Origin: [Mycobacterium] fortunisiensis
GTDB lineage: Bacteria; Actinomycetota; Actinomycetes; Mycobacteriales; Mycobacteriaceae
Direction of reading: 5' to 3'
DNA: 64,000 nt
NCBI RefSeq assembly: GCF_019050325.1
Contig: NZ_VOMB01000005.1
Span: 124,001 to 188,000, forward strand
Shown here: one piece after another, positions 54,890 through 63,071 of the stretch
Numbering within the stretch: the first letter of the stretch is position 1
Layout of the letters: each line of letters starts with the position of its first letter
The notes under the pieces: model-generated
Databases searched by the model: none
What the model saw: the letters and a program-made list of their open reading frames with translations, nothing else
What the model was told of the DNA's origin: nothing
Program-made: the position numbers and the translations under genes

Positions 54890-56365
54890 CTAACTGCCGT
54901 AGAGATGCAGTGCCCGTCCGGCCAAGGTGGCGACGTCGCCGCTGAGGCCGGCCACCGGTGGACCACCGGGTTGGTGGATCACGTTGGCCAGCAGGAGCAC
55001 GTAGGTGTCGGATCCGGGGTCGATCCACAGGGTCACGCCGGTAAATCCGGTGTGCCCGAAGCTGCCGACCGGGAAGATCAGCCCCCGCGGCCTGGACTGC
55101 TCGGTGTCGATATCCCATCCGAAGCTGCGTAGATCCTGGCCCGCGATGGCCGGGTGATGCGGTGCTTCCCGGGAGGCCCGGTTCGCCGCGGCGAGCTGCG
55201 CGGGGTCGTGTCCCGGTTGCTGCGGCGTCGTCATCAGCTCCAGCGTCGATCGCCGGAGCGGGAAGGGGCTCGGGCGTCCGGCCAGACGGTCCAGCAGCGC
55301 CTGCGCGTACCGGCCGATGTCGTGCACCGTCGAGAACACCCCGGCGCTGCCCGCGACCCCGCCCATCCGGCGCGCGGTCGGATCGTGCACGGTGCCGCGC
55401 TGCAGGTGGCCGTAATCGGGGTTGAGGCCGGGCGTGTCGCCGTCGTGGGCCGTCGGGGCGATCCGGGCCAGCAGATCGGTGCGCCACGTTCCGGGCGGAC
55501 ACGGCGCCGATGGCGGTGCCCCGTCCTCGAAAACGATTGCCGTACCGCGGATATCGTGTGGGCCGCAGGCTTTGGACACCGGCAGGTAGCGGGTGTCGGA
55601 CAGCCCCAGCGGGGCGAAGACATGCTGCGGTACATAGGAATCCAACGCTTCGCCGGTCAGCTTCTCGACCAGGGCGCCGAGGATGATGAAGTTGATGTCG
55701 GAGTAGTGGAACAGTTCCCCCGGCTCGAACACCACCCAGGCGCCCAGCGCGCGGTGTACGCCCTCGGCTTTGTCGGGCTTGTCCAGACCCCACGGGCCGT
55801 CCAGGCTCAGGTCCCCGGCGATGCCCGAGGTGTGGGTGAGCAGCATGCGCAGTGTCACCGCGGCCCGCCGTGGGTCGTGCGCCGGGTTGAACTCGGGTAG
55901 GTATTCCTGCACCGGATCCTCGATCCCGATCCGTCCCTGCTCGTAGAGCTGGAGTACCGCGACGGTGGTGGCGAGGCTCTTTGTCAGCGACGCCAGGTCG
56001 AAGATCGTGTCTTCGGTCATCGGCTCGGCGGGCGTGGGCGCTCCGTCCAGTCCGGGTTCGCCGTCGAGCTTGCGGGCGCCGAATGCCTGACGGAACACCA
56101 CGTTGCCGCCGTGGCCGACCTGAACCACCGCGCCGGGCAGGCGATGTGCGGCGATCGCGTCGTCGATGCGGCGGGCGACGGGGGTGAAGTCCCCGGCGGG
56201 AACCACCGGCGGTACCGCCGCGGGCGCGGGTGCGGTGTCGGGGGCGGGCACCGTCGTGCTGGTGACCACCGGCGGCGGCGCCGCCGGCTGTCCGCACGCG
56301 GTGAGTGCGGTGAGTGCGACGACGACAGCACAGATCCGGGCCACGCGTGATCCGGCTACCGTCAC
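54890..56365 (-). CDS. Lipoprotein serine hydrolase, class C beta-lactamase/penicillin-binding-protein-like (491 aa)
   Basis: The N-terminus is a lipoprotein signal: ARICAVVVALTALTAC with lipobox LTAC and Cys near residue 24, followed by a Pro/Ala/Val linker to ~58. The hydrolase body has the serine motif SLTKS (S-x-x-K, near residue 128), a YSD in FHYSDINFIILG where the family has Tyr-x-Asn/Ser, and near the C-terminus GHTGFTG in the position of the HTG-type third motif. Family members include esterases, D,D-peptidases and beta-lactamases, so the substrate is open. It is expected outside the cytoplasmic membrane. The GTG at 56365 was chosen because the signal peptide starts there; a longer in-frame extension upstream would spoil it. 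It is co-directional with and 14 bases upstream of the dehydratase gene. Confidence 0.85.
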   Translation of the reverse strand: MTVAGSRVARICAVVVALTALTACGQPAAPPPVVTSTTVPAPDTAPAPAAVPPVVPAGDFTPVARRIDDAIAAHRLPGAVVQVGHGGNVVFRQAFGARKLDGEPGLDGAPTPAEPMTEDTIFDLASLTKSLATTVAVLQLYEQGRIGIEDPVQEYLPEFNPAHDPRRAAVTLRMLLTHTSGIAGDLSLDGPWGLDKPDKAEGVHRALGAWVVFEPGELFHYSDINFIILGALVEKLTGEALDSYVPQHVFAPLGLSDTRYLPVSKACGPHDIRGTAIVFEDGAPPSAPCPPGTWRTDLLARIAPTAHDGDTPGLNPDYGHLQRGTVHDPTARRMGGVAGSAGVFSTVHDIGRYAQALLDRLAGRPSPFPLRRSTLELMTTPQQPGHDPAQLAAANRASREAPHHPAIAGQDLRSFGWDIDTEQSRPRGLIFPVGSFGHTGFTGVTLWIDPGSDTYVLLLANVIHQPGGPPVAGLSGDVATLAGRALHLYGS

Positions 56366-56424
56366 CACGCCGACGGTAGCCGGGCTGCCGGTGCAGATCC
56401 AGTGACCCCGATACGCTGCGGACT

Positions 56425-57186
56425 GTGCCGCGATCACGTCGTGAAGTCCTCAGGTATGCCGCGCTGGCCGCGGTTCCCGCCGGCCTTGCCGCGCTGTCCA
56501 CGGCGCCGAGGGCACGGGCCGAGGGACTGCAGCTCGTCGATTTTGCCGATCGGCTGGTTCAGCCCGAGCAGATCAAATCCGCCGGCTTCGGCGGCGCCCT
56601 GGTGTATGTATCCGAACTGCGCCCCGGAGCCACGTTCGATTTCAAGCCGGTCACCCGCGACTATGCCGACCGGCTCCGGGCCGCGGGCCTGCAGGTGGTC
56701 AGCTGCTACCAGTTCGGTAAGCCGGGGTGGCCGACCCCGTCGGATTTCACCCGCGGCCGTGACGGGGGTGTGGCCGACGCGCAGACCGCCCTGGCGCTGC
56801 ACACCGCGGCCGGCGGCCCCGACTCGGCCCCGATCTTCTTCAGCGTCGATGAGGACATCGACGCGGCGACGTGGAAAAGCACGGCGGTCCAATGGTTTCG
56901 GGGCATCAACTCGGTCTTGGGGGTGAGTCGGACGGGGATCTACGGGGGTCGTCGTCAATGTGGCTGGGCCATCGCCGACGGGGTCGTCGGCTCCTCGACG
57001 AGTCCGGGCTACCGGTGGGCCTGGCAGACCAAGGCGTGGTCACGCGGTGAGCGCGAACCGGCGGCGGTGTTGTTCCAGAGGGAGGTCGTCACCGCGTCCG
57101 ATCCCGGTTTCGTGATCGACGGCATCCACGTTGACGTGAACGACGTTCTCGCCGCTGATTTCGGCCAGTGGGAGCTGGCCAGGTAG
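56425..57186 (+). CDS. Tat-exported DUF1906 glycoside-hydrolase-like protein, Rv2525c-like (253 aa)
   Basis: The N-terminus SRREVLRYAALAAVPAGLAAL with ARA-E near residue 32 is a twin-arginine signal. The mature part follows the DUF1906 / Rv2525c pattern: LVDFADRLVQPEQIKSAGFGGALVYVSELRPG, VVSCYQFGKPG, APIFFSVDED, RTGIYGGRRQCGWAI, and a C-terminal DGIHVDVNDVLAADFGQW. Rv2525c of M. tuberculosis is a known Tat substrate with a glycoside-hydrolase-like TIM barrel and has been linked to the cell wall; its reaction is not settled. Length is as expected. The GTG start lies 59 bases from the divergent serine hydrolase start, so the two may share a promoter region. Confidence 0.88.
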   Translation: MPRSRREVLRYAALAAVPAGLAALSTAPRARAEGLQLVDFADRLVQPEQIKSAGFGGALVYVSELRPGATFDFKPVTRDYADRLRAAGLQVVSCYQFGKPGWPTPSDFTRGRDGGVADAQTALALHTAAGGPDSAPIFFSVDEDIDAATWKSTAVQWFRGINSVLGVSRTGIYGGRRQCGWAIADGVVGSSTSPGYRWAWQTKAWSRGEREPAAVLFQREVVTASDPGFVIDGIHVDVNDVLAADFGQWELAR

Positions 57187-57204
57187 ACGTGTTCGGCGGG
57201 TGAC

Positions 57205-58233
57205 TCAGCGGAAGCGGACGTTCAGCGTCGCCAGACCGAAGATCTTGCGGCCGGCGGCCTTTGCACCCACGATGACGACGCCGGCACGGGTCGCCGGGTC
57301 CAAAGACTTGATCCGGCCGCTGTATTCGATGTCGCAGCCGCCGTCGGCCGGCACCACCGCGGGCTGGGACAGGCGCACCGCGTAGCGGGTCACCGCCGCC
57401 GGGTCGCCGGACCACGAGGAGGCGAACGACGCCCCCAGGCCCATGGTGAGCATGCCGTGCGCGATGACATCGGGCTGGCCGGCCAGCTTGGCGATGTTCT
57501 CGTCCCAGTGCAGCGGGTTGGCGTCGCCGGCCACGCCGGCGTAGTTCACCAGGTCGCCGCGGGACAGCCGGGTGTGGTGCACGGGCAGCTCGTCGCCGAC
57601 CTTCAGCTCGTCGAACGACGGCGAGGTGGGCGTGCGGGTGGTCCCGTTCTGGGCGATCGGCGACGGATCACCGGGACGCACGGTCTTCTCGTAGACACCA
57701 GACTCCTCGACGCCGAGCAGGTTCACGTCGTGCATCATCACGCCCTGCACGGCCTGCCGGATGTCGGGATCGACCTCGTCACCGGTGACACCGACGACGG
57801 TGGTGTGCAGGGTGTGCACCCGCTCCCCGGCCGCGTCGGTGAAGGTGTTGGTCACCGTGATCAGGTCGCGCCCGGCGACCCGGCGCACCGACGACAGCTC
57901 GACGTCGATGGTCAGTTCGTCGCCGGCGACGATCGGGCGGTGCTGTTCGAAGACCTCTTCGGTCTGCAGGTACATGTCGTAACCGACGACCACGGATTCG
58001 AACATGCGCTGGTTGCAGGCCATGGCGGGGCCCGACGTGAAGGTCAGGGGCGCCACCACGTCGGAGTACCCCAGGTCAGCGGCGGCGGCGACGTTCCAGT
58101 GCGCGGGGTGGTAGTCCTGCACGGCACGGGCGAACTCGCGTACCTTCTCGCGGCCCACCAGATAGGTGTCTTTCATCTGGTAGTAGTGGCCGACCCGGGA
58201 TTCGAGTGTCGACGTGTCTGCTGCTGCGGTCAT
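57205..58233 (-). CDS. Fused HadA/HadB-type (3R)-hydroxyacyl-ACP dehydratase (342 aa), copy 2
   Basis: This is a paralogue of the protein at 53.9-54.9 kb with the same double-hotdog plan: HadA-like half (VGHYYQMKDTYLVGREKV, DYHPAHWNVAAAADLGY, APLTFTSGPAMACNQRMFESVVVGY) and MaoC half with YAGVAGDANPLHWDENIAKLAG and DVIAHGMLTMGL. The catalytic Asp and His are present. The linker between halves differs most between the copies. ATG 58233 was preferred by similarity; another ATG at 58245 has AGGAAG only one base away. It lies 51 bases after the PadR-type regulator gene on the same strand and so may share its transcript. Two copies flanking unrelated genes suggest a duplication rather than one multi-subunit operon. 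Confidence 0.88.
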   Translation of the reverse strand: MTAAADTSTLESRVGHYYQMKDTYLVGREKVREFARAVQDYHPAHWNVAAAADLGYSDVVAPLTFTSGPAMACNQRMFESVVVGYDMYLQTEEVFEQHRPIVAGDELTIDVELSSVRRVAGRDLITVTNTFTDAAGERVHTLHTTVVGVTGDEVDPDIRQAVQGVMMHDVNLLGVEESGVYEKTVRPGDPSPIAQNGTTRTPTSPSFDELKVGDELPVHHTRLSRGDLVNYAGVAGDANPLHWDENIAKLAGQPDVIAHGMLTMGLGASFASSWSGDPAAVTRYAVRLSQPAVVPADGGCDIEYSGRIKSLDPATRAGVVIVGAKAAGRKIFGLATLNVRFR

Positions 58234-58284
58234 GAGTCTGCTCATTCTTCCTGTCGGCTGGTTCGCTGGGCCGACCACAGCACA

Positions 58285-58866
58285 CTAACGCCTGTCGGCC
58301 GGCGGCCTGGCGCGAGCCTGGCGCTGTTCGAGGACGGCCAGCGCCCGGCGGGCCCAGTCGAGGTTCTCTTCCTCGAAGCGGATCCCGCGCAGCAGGGTCA
58401 GATAGGGGCCGATGCGGTCGGTCTCGGCCAGGTAGGCCGCTTCGGTGCGGCCGGCCAGCAGGTGGTCCTGGGCGCGTCGGTAGCGGGCCAGTTTCGCCGC
58501 CGCCCAGTGTGTGCGCTCGGTGAGCCCGGCGCGGACGGCGTCCACGTTGCCGGCATCGACCGCCTGGATCTGCACCAGCAGGTCTTCCCGGATGGCGCCG
58601 GGTTTCGGCGGCACCTCGGTGAACTCGCGCAGCGCTTGACGGCCGCGCTCGGTGAGCGAGTACAGGCGTTTGTTCGGTCGGCGATCCTGTTCCACGAGCC
58701 GGGCGGTGATGAGCCCGTCGGCGGCCATGCGGTCCAGTTCGCGGTAGAGCTGCTGCGGGGTGGCCATCCAGAAGTTGGCGACCGACGCGTCGAATCCCTT
58801 GGCCAGGTCGTAACCGGAGGCCTCGCCGTCCAGCAGGGTGGCCAGCACGGCGTCGCGTAGTGCCAT
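58285..58866 (-). CDS. PadR-family transcriptional regulator (193 aa)
   Basis: The N-terminal ~85 residues are a winged-helix PadR domain (MALRDAVLATLLDGEASGYDLAKGFDASVANFWMATPQQLYRELDRMAADGLI), followed by a C-terminal helical domain of the virulence-activator alpha-C type used for dimerization (about 95-185). PadR proteins usually repress their own gene and a neighbour in response to a small molecule. The start MALRDAV at 58866 is the standard family start. It is divergent from an NTF2-like gene; the 93-base gap contains overlapping promoters and inverted repeats. The second HadA/HadB-type gene follows downstream. Confidence 0.92.
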   Translation of the reverse strand: MALRDAVLATLLDGEASGYDLAKGFDASVANFWMATPQQLYRELDRMAADGLITARLVEQDRRPNKRLYSLTERGRQALREFTEVPPKPGAIREDLLVQIQAVDAGNVDAVRAGLTERTHWAAAKLARYRRAQDHLLAGRTEAAYLAETDRIGPYLTLLRGIRFEEENLDWARRALAVLEQRQARARPPADRR

Positions 58867-58877
58867 GCGCCGAATGC

Positions 58878-58933
58878 TATCAACGAAGTTAATACTCAAA
58901 ATGTTGACTATCAAAATGCCGCAGACTTAGCAT
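58878..58933. promoter_or_regulatory. Overlapping divergent promoters and putative PadR operator
   Basis: Plus strand: TTGACT (58904-58909), 18 bases, TAGCAT (58928-58933) fits a sigma-A promoter for the NTF2-like gene. Minus strand: TTGATA (58914-58909), 17 bases, TAACTT (58891-58886) fits one for the PadR gene. The two -35 boxes overlap within the inverted repeat TTGACTATCAA (58904-58914). A second imperfect palindrome, TATCAAC-GAA-GTTAATA (58878-58894), covers the minus-strand -10. A bound regulator could therefore block both genes. This reading is by eye. Confidence 0.55.
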
Positions 58934-58959
58934 GCCGCTATCCAAGAAAGAGGTGTCAG

Positions 58960-59385
58960 ATGCATCCGTTCCGGCAGGCCGTGGAGGCCCGTGACGAGGC
59001 GGCGATCGAAGCGCTGCTGGCCGACGACGTCGTGTTCACCAGTCCGGTGGCGTTCAAGCCGTACCCGGGCAAGCCCATCACCGCGGCGATCCTGCGGGCG
59101 GTGATGCGGGTGTTCGAGGATTTCCGCTACATCCGGGAGATCCCGGATGTGGCAGAGCCCTCGGGCCGGGATCACGCGCTGGTCTTCGAGGCGACGGTGG
59201 CCGGCAAGAAGATCACCGGATGTGACTTCCTGCACCTCGACGACGACGGCAAGATCGACGACTTCATGGTGATGGTCCGGCCACTGTCGGGGGCGACCGC
59301 GCTGGCCGAGGCGATGGCCGCGCAGTTCGAGCGGATCACCGAGGAAGCTTCAGCCGCGGTAGCCGCCGAGGAGCCCAGCAGCTAG
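58960..59385 (+). CDS. NTF2/SnoaL-like small protein (141 aa)
   Basis: The sequence has the cone-shaped NTF2-like pattern: a helical start FRQAVEARDEAAIEALLADDVVFTSPVAF, then alternating strands with HALVFEATVAGKKITGCDFLHLDDDGKIDDFMVMVRP. Members serve as isomerases, dehydratases, or ligand-binding proteins, and the family does not fix a substrate. AGAGG lies about 7 bases before the ATG. Its promoter faces that of the PadR regulator, so it is the likely regulated target. The stop codon shares bases with the stop of the convergent lipase gene (CTAG). Confidence 0.85.
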   Translation: MHPFRQAVEARDEAAIEALLADDVVFTSPVAFKPYPGKPITAAILRAVMRVFEDFRYIREIPDVAEPSGRDHALVFEATVAGKKITGCDFLHLDDDGKIDDFMVMVRPLSGATALAEAMAAQFERITEEASAAVAAEEPSS

Positions 59386-61226
59386 GCCGAGATCAGCCGT
59401 CCCGCGTCGGAGGCGGCCTTCTTCAATTCCGGAATCGTCATGTCGGCGTAGTCGTCGGCCGGTCCCGCGGCGTATCCCAGCCAGGTCACCACACCCGGGT
59501 CCGGCGTGACGCCCAGGTGGTAGGCCTGGATGCCGGGCAGGTGGTACTGCAGGAAGTTGCCCAGGAGGTCGACGAGGAAGACGACGTCGCCGACGGGCCC
59601 GGTGCCCCACAGTGCCGCCGCGTTCATCAGCGGTATGGCGGCGTCGGGATCGCCGACCATGACGATCGCGCCATAGTGCGGCTTGCTGCCGCCGCCGGGC
59701 ACGTACTCGGGCATGAACGGCTGCAGCCCGGGCAGGTCGGTGGCCATGTAGGCGGCCGCGTCGCCATAGGTCTCGACGTTGACGAACCCGGAGTCGTTGC
59801 CGTTGCCCGGCACCGTGGTGTTGAGGCCGGGACTCTCAAATCCGATGCCGCCCAGGCCCGTTTGCTGAGCGACGTAGGAGGCCTCCCAGCCGCCCAGCGA
59901 GTGACCGGTGACGAAGATGTCCTCGGTGCGGTAGCCCTGCTCGGCCGCGGCCGCCTCTACCTGCTGCTCGAAAACCAGCGCGTCGGTGAACGCCTGCGGT
60001 GTGGTGTCGGTGAAGATCACCTGCAGATCGGCGACCACCTGGGAGATCACGATCAGCGGGTTGTGCAGCAGGTTCGTGCCGCCGGTGGTGCCCTGGTAGG
60101 CGATGATGATCTGGCCGTCGGGCGTCACCCACGTCTTGGCGGACATGCCGGTGAGCACATTGGTCGATTCCATCTGCCTGCCGTCGACCGTGAACGGTTT
60201 CAGGTCGCCCGGGGTGCCGCCGAACACGTACGCGGCGGTTGCGGCGTTGAGGAACTGGGCCACCGTCGGGGTTTTGCCGGTGGTGGGGCCGGTGTACACC
60301 TCGGCGGGCGGCACCGGTTGCACTGCAGGGGTTTTGGTGAGGCCCAGGGAGTTTTCGATTTCCCGGAACGCCGCGAAGACGGCGTCGTTGATCGGCGCGA
60401 AGTTGATCGGGCTCTTCGGGCCGTCGGCGGTGACGGTGATGTCGAGTACCTGCAGCACCGTGTTGACGATGCGGCCGGGCAGCGCGGCGATCTCGGCGAT
60501 CGGGGACAGCGGCTCCGGGGGATCGGGGGTGGTCACCGTGGTGCCCGAAGTGGTCACCGCAGCGGCCCTCGGCGCCACCGCGATTCGGGCCGACGGCCTC
60601 GCGCGCGGGACGATCTCGCGCAGCGGCTTTGCCACCGTGGGCGGTTCGGCCACGGGTTCTTCGGCCGTGGTCTGTTCGGCTGTGGTCTGTTCGGCCGTGG
60701 TCTGTGCCACGCGGGTTGGCGCCGGCGGTGTCACCGATCGGCTGCTGTCGCCCTTGGCGGTGTCCGATTCAGGGGCTTCCGACTCGGGGCTCCGGATCTT
60801 TCCGAGAATGGTCAGACGCACCGGATTTTTCTGCGGTGCAGTGGAATCCGGTTGACCAGTCGGGACCGTCTCGCTGGTGCTGGTGCTGGTGCTGGTGCTG
60901 GTGCTGGTGTCGGTGTCGGTGTCGGTGTGCACGGTCCGCGGGACGCGAACCTTCGTCGCGGCGGAAGAACGGTCCGCACGGGTGCTGCGCCGGTTGGTGG
61001 GCTTCTTCTTGGGCCTGTGGCCGCTTCCCGCGGCCGAATGGTTCGAGGACTGGCTCGAGGACCCCGAGGATTGGCCCGAGGATCCGGCCGTTCCGGGCTC
61101 GGCCCAGGCCACGGCTTGACCGGTGGCGCCGGCCAGACCGATGCCCGTCCCGATTGCCACGATGGCCAGTCCGTACCGAACCGGCTTGCGTCGAACGTTG
61201 TCCGGGCAGCGTGAACTCGGCACCAT
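59382..61226 (-). CDS. Exported alpha/beta-hydrolase, lipase-like, with long disordered N-terminal region (614 aa)
   Basis: A signal peptide (RRKPVRYGLAIVAIGTGIGLAG...AWA, cleavage near residue 41) is followed by ~250 residues of low-complexity Ser/Thr/Pro-rich linker. This includes (TD)3(TS)n and three TTAEQ-type repeats. The catalytic part (~320-614) has a lipase class-3 look: TWVTPDGQIIIAYQGTTGG, the nucleophile motif VTGHSLGGWEAS (Gly-His-Ser-Leu-Gly), VNVETYGDAAAYMATD and KPHYG, from which the acid and His may come. An extracellular or cell-wall lipase, cutinase-like or esterase role is likely. The ATG at 61226 was selected because GGGGG lies 9 bases upstream and the signal peptide starts there. 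The linker style resembles that of the PGRS proteins in this window. Confidence 0.85.
   Translation of the reverse strand: MVPSSRCPDNVRRKPVRYGLAIVAIGTGIGLAGATGQAVAWAEPGTAGSSGQSSGSSSQSSNHSAAGSGHRPKKKPTNRRSTRADRSSAATKVRVPRTVHTDTDTDTSTSTSTSTSTSETVPTGQPDSTAPQKNPVRLTILGKIRSPESEAPESDTAKGDSSRSVTPPAPTRVAQTTAEQTTAEQTTAEEPVAEPPTVAKPLREIVPRARPSARIAVAPRAAAVTTSGTTVTTPDPPEPLSPIAEIAALPGRIVNTVLQVLDITVTADGPKSPINFAPINDAVFAAFREIENSLGLTKTPAVQPVPPAEVYTGPTTGKTPTVAQFLNAATAAYVFGGTPGDLKPFTVDGRQMESTNVLTGMSAKTWVTPDGQIIIAYQGTTGGTNLLHNPLIVISQVVADLQVIFTDTTPQAFTDALVFEQQVEAAAAEQGYRTEDIFVTGHSLGGWEASYVAQQTGLGGIGFESPGLNTTVPGNGNDSGFVNVETYGDAAAYMATDLPGLQPFMPEYVPGGGSKPHYGAIVMVGDPDAAIPLMNAAALWGTGPVGDVVFLVDLLGNFLQYHLPGIQAYHLGVTPDPGVVTWLGYAAGPADDYADMTIPELKKAASDAGRLISA
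60873..60926 (-). repeat. Hexanucleotide tract inside the lipase linker
   Basis: On the plus strand (gctggt)x6 at 60873-60908 is followed by (gtcggt)x3 at 60909-60926. It encodes alternating Thr-Asp and Thr-Ser pairs. Because the unit is six bases, slippage would change linker length without shifting the frame. Confidence 0.9.
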
Positions 61227-61814
61227 TACCCATGTCCCCCTTGACATTCGCCCACGCGAGGGGTCTCCGCCGGCGACGGGAGTGCACCCGGCGCGACCGC
61301 ACGCCGGGTCAATATATGACACCGGCTGATGTCAATCGGGTGTTTTGGCGGGGTGGAATTCTCGAGGCCGGTCAGCAAACCGAAAACAGGGTGGCGTTGC
61401 CGGAGGACAGCCAATACCCGGTTTGCAACGAGGTTGAGCCGGAGGTCGCTGCCGACGGCGGGAGGACCGAACTCACCTGCTCCGTGCCGATGGACGGCGA
61501 GAAATTTGGTGTCGTTCGAGACGGAGCTGCGGCCGGCCTCCCGCTTCTCGTATCGGGGTTAGCCGGGCAACCGGCGATCCGGGCCGGCGGGAGCAACCCC
61601 GGCCGCTCCACTGTGCGCGAATAAGCGATTTCAGCAAACAATGTCAAATTCGGGAAGTGTGAATTGCGTCTCTCTTGAGGCTCATTCGATGTGTAAAAGC
61701 AATTTAAGAGCGATCCTTAATGTGTTCCCGGTCAGCTCGACGCGCTGCCTCAGTCTGGCCGAACACGCTGGGCACGAATCAAAGTGTCGTGAAGCTCTGC
61801 TGGAGGTCATGAAG
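61227..61814. other. Intergenic stretch without a convincing gene
   Basis: About 590 bases between the divergent lipase and the small ORF. Short reading frames on both strands have no family features and atypical composition. The part from ~61620 to 61730 is AT-rich for this genome and is likely to hold a promoter for what follows. Confidence 0.5.
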
Positions 61815-62054
61815 ATGACGACAACTGCTGCCGGTTCGACAGTGATCGAGCTTGCAAAGCATCCCGTCTGGTGTTCGTCGCTGCGGTATTCACGCGAGCT
61901 CGCCGATGCCAAACGCCGGCATCCGTCCTATCGGTCCAAGACGGAAGCCGATGTACTCGATCCCGACGCCGATGGGTCGGCAGGCCAGCGGTCCGCCCGG
62001 GTGATCACGCTGGCCTGCGTGCGCGGAGCGCGGGTGTCCGTGGCCGAAACGTGA
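61815..62054 (+). CDS. Possible small protein of 79 aa, unknown
   Basis: The ATG at 61815 has GGAGG 8 bases upstream; another ATG at 61809 is too close to that site. The product is mixed hydrophilic, with HPVWCSSLRYSRELADAKRRHPSYR near the start and a second Cys near the end. I recognise no family, signal peptide or membrane segment. The good ribosome site and its AT-rich upstream region argue for a real gene; the short length and lack of family argue against certainty. Confidence 0.42.
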   Translation: MTTTAAGSTVIELAKHPVWCSSLRYSRELADAKRRHPSYRSKTEADVLDPDADGSAGQRSARVITLACVRGARVSVAET

Positions 62055-62160
62055 CGAATGCTTGACCGAATTGTCCACGTGTAAAACACATTCGGACTCG
62101 CTCGGCGCCATACCATGACAGCGTTCAAGATCATGGGGGCATCGCAGAGGGATCGAGTGG

Positions 62161-62991
62161 ATGCGCGCGGTTGTTCAGGGTGTTCTCGTGTTGGTCGTGG
62201 CCGCTATGCCGGTCGCGGTGACTGCGGCCACCGACTTCGACTGGAATGCTGACGGTGTGGACACGGCGGCGGTGAGCCTGCCGTTGACGTCGACCATCGC
62301 GTCGATCGCACCGGCAGCGGATGCTGTCGTCGGAGTGGGTCACCCGGTGGTGGTGACGTTCAAGAATCCGGTCACGAATCGCGCGGTGGCCGAACGCGCG
62401 GTCGGGTTGAAGTCGACGCCGGCGCGCACCGGCCGGTTCGAGTGGCTCGACGACCGGGTGATGCAGTGGACCCCGGACGAGTTCTGGCCGGCGCACAGCA
62501 CGGTGATGCTGTCGGTCGGGGGTATGCGCACCGAATTCCAAACCGGTCCGGCCGTTATCGGCGTCGCTGACATCTCCGATCACACTTTCACCGTGACGAT
62601 CGACGGGCTGGGTGAGGATCCGCCGGTTCCGCTTCCGGCGCCACATCATCTGCCGCACGCCGGCGAAGCGGGTGTCCTGCTGGCGTCGCTGGGGCGCCCC
62701 GAGTATTCGACCCCGGTGGGCACCTACACGGTGTTGGCGAAAGACCGCACGGTGACCATGGATTCGAGCAGCGTGGGAATTCCCGTCGAGGCTCCCGACG
62801 GCTATCTCCTTGAGGTGGACTATGCGGTCCGCATTTCCCAGCGTGGTCTGTACGTGCATTCGGCGCCCTGGGCGGTGCCGTCGATGGGCCTGGAGAACAC
62901 GAGCCACGGCTGTATCAGCCTGATTCCGGCGGCGGCCGAGTGGTACTTCAACACGGTCAACGTCGGTGACCCGGTGATTGTGCAGGAATAG
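62161..62991 (+). CDS. L,D-transpeptidase with N-terminal Ig-like domain (276 aa)
   Basis: This enzyme class makes 3-3 cross-links in peptidoglycan outside the membrane. A hydrophobic N-terminal signal (AVVQGVLVLVVAAMPVAVTA) is followed by an Ig-like domain (~45-130: IASIAPAADAVVGVGHPVVVTFKNPVTNRA...WTPDEFWPAHSTV) as found in mycobacterial Ldt proteins. The YkuD catalytic domain (~140-276) includes GTYTV, the HSAPW strand and TSHGCISL with the catalytic Cys near 250 and its His just before. The enzyme is shorter than LdtMt2 and has a single Ig-like domain, closer to the LdtMt1 plan. The ATG at 62161 directly precedes the signal peptide. A strong hairpin follows the stop, so it ends its transcription unit. 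Confidence 0.93.
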   Translation: MRAVVQGVLVLVVAAMPVAVTAATDFDWNADGVDTAAVSLPLTSTIASIAPAADAVVGVGHPVVVTFKNPVTNRAVAERAVGLKSTPARTGRFEWLDDRVMQWTPDEFWPAHSTVMLSVGGMRTEFQTGPAVIGVADISDHTFTVTIDGLGEDPPVPLPAPHHLPHAGEAGVLLASLGRPEYSTPVGTYTVLAKDRTVTMDSSSVGIPVEAPDGYLLEVDYAVRISQRGLYVHSAPWAVPSMGLENTSHGCISLIPAAAEWYFNTVNVGDPVIVQE

Positions 62992-63016
62992 CGAATCCTG
63001 CGGTAAGACAACAATT

Positions 63017-63046
63017 GAGGCGCCCGGCTCGTGAGCCGGGCGCCTC
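63017..63046. terminator. Strong hairpin terminator after the L,D-transpeptidase gene
   Basis: Perfect 14-base arms (63017-63030 and 63033-63046) rich in G and C, 25 bases after the stop. It lies between convergent genes and probably serves both. No U-tract. Confidence 0.75.
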
Positions 63047-63071
63047 GATGTGACGCGATGTGGTGGCGCGG

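Noticed and set aside
61329..61647. Overlapping short frames on both strands in the gap after the lipase gene
   Set aside because: No ribosome site, no family features and composition unlike the genes around them.
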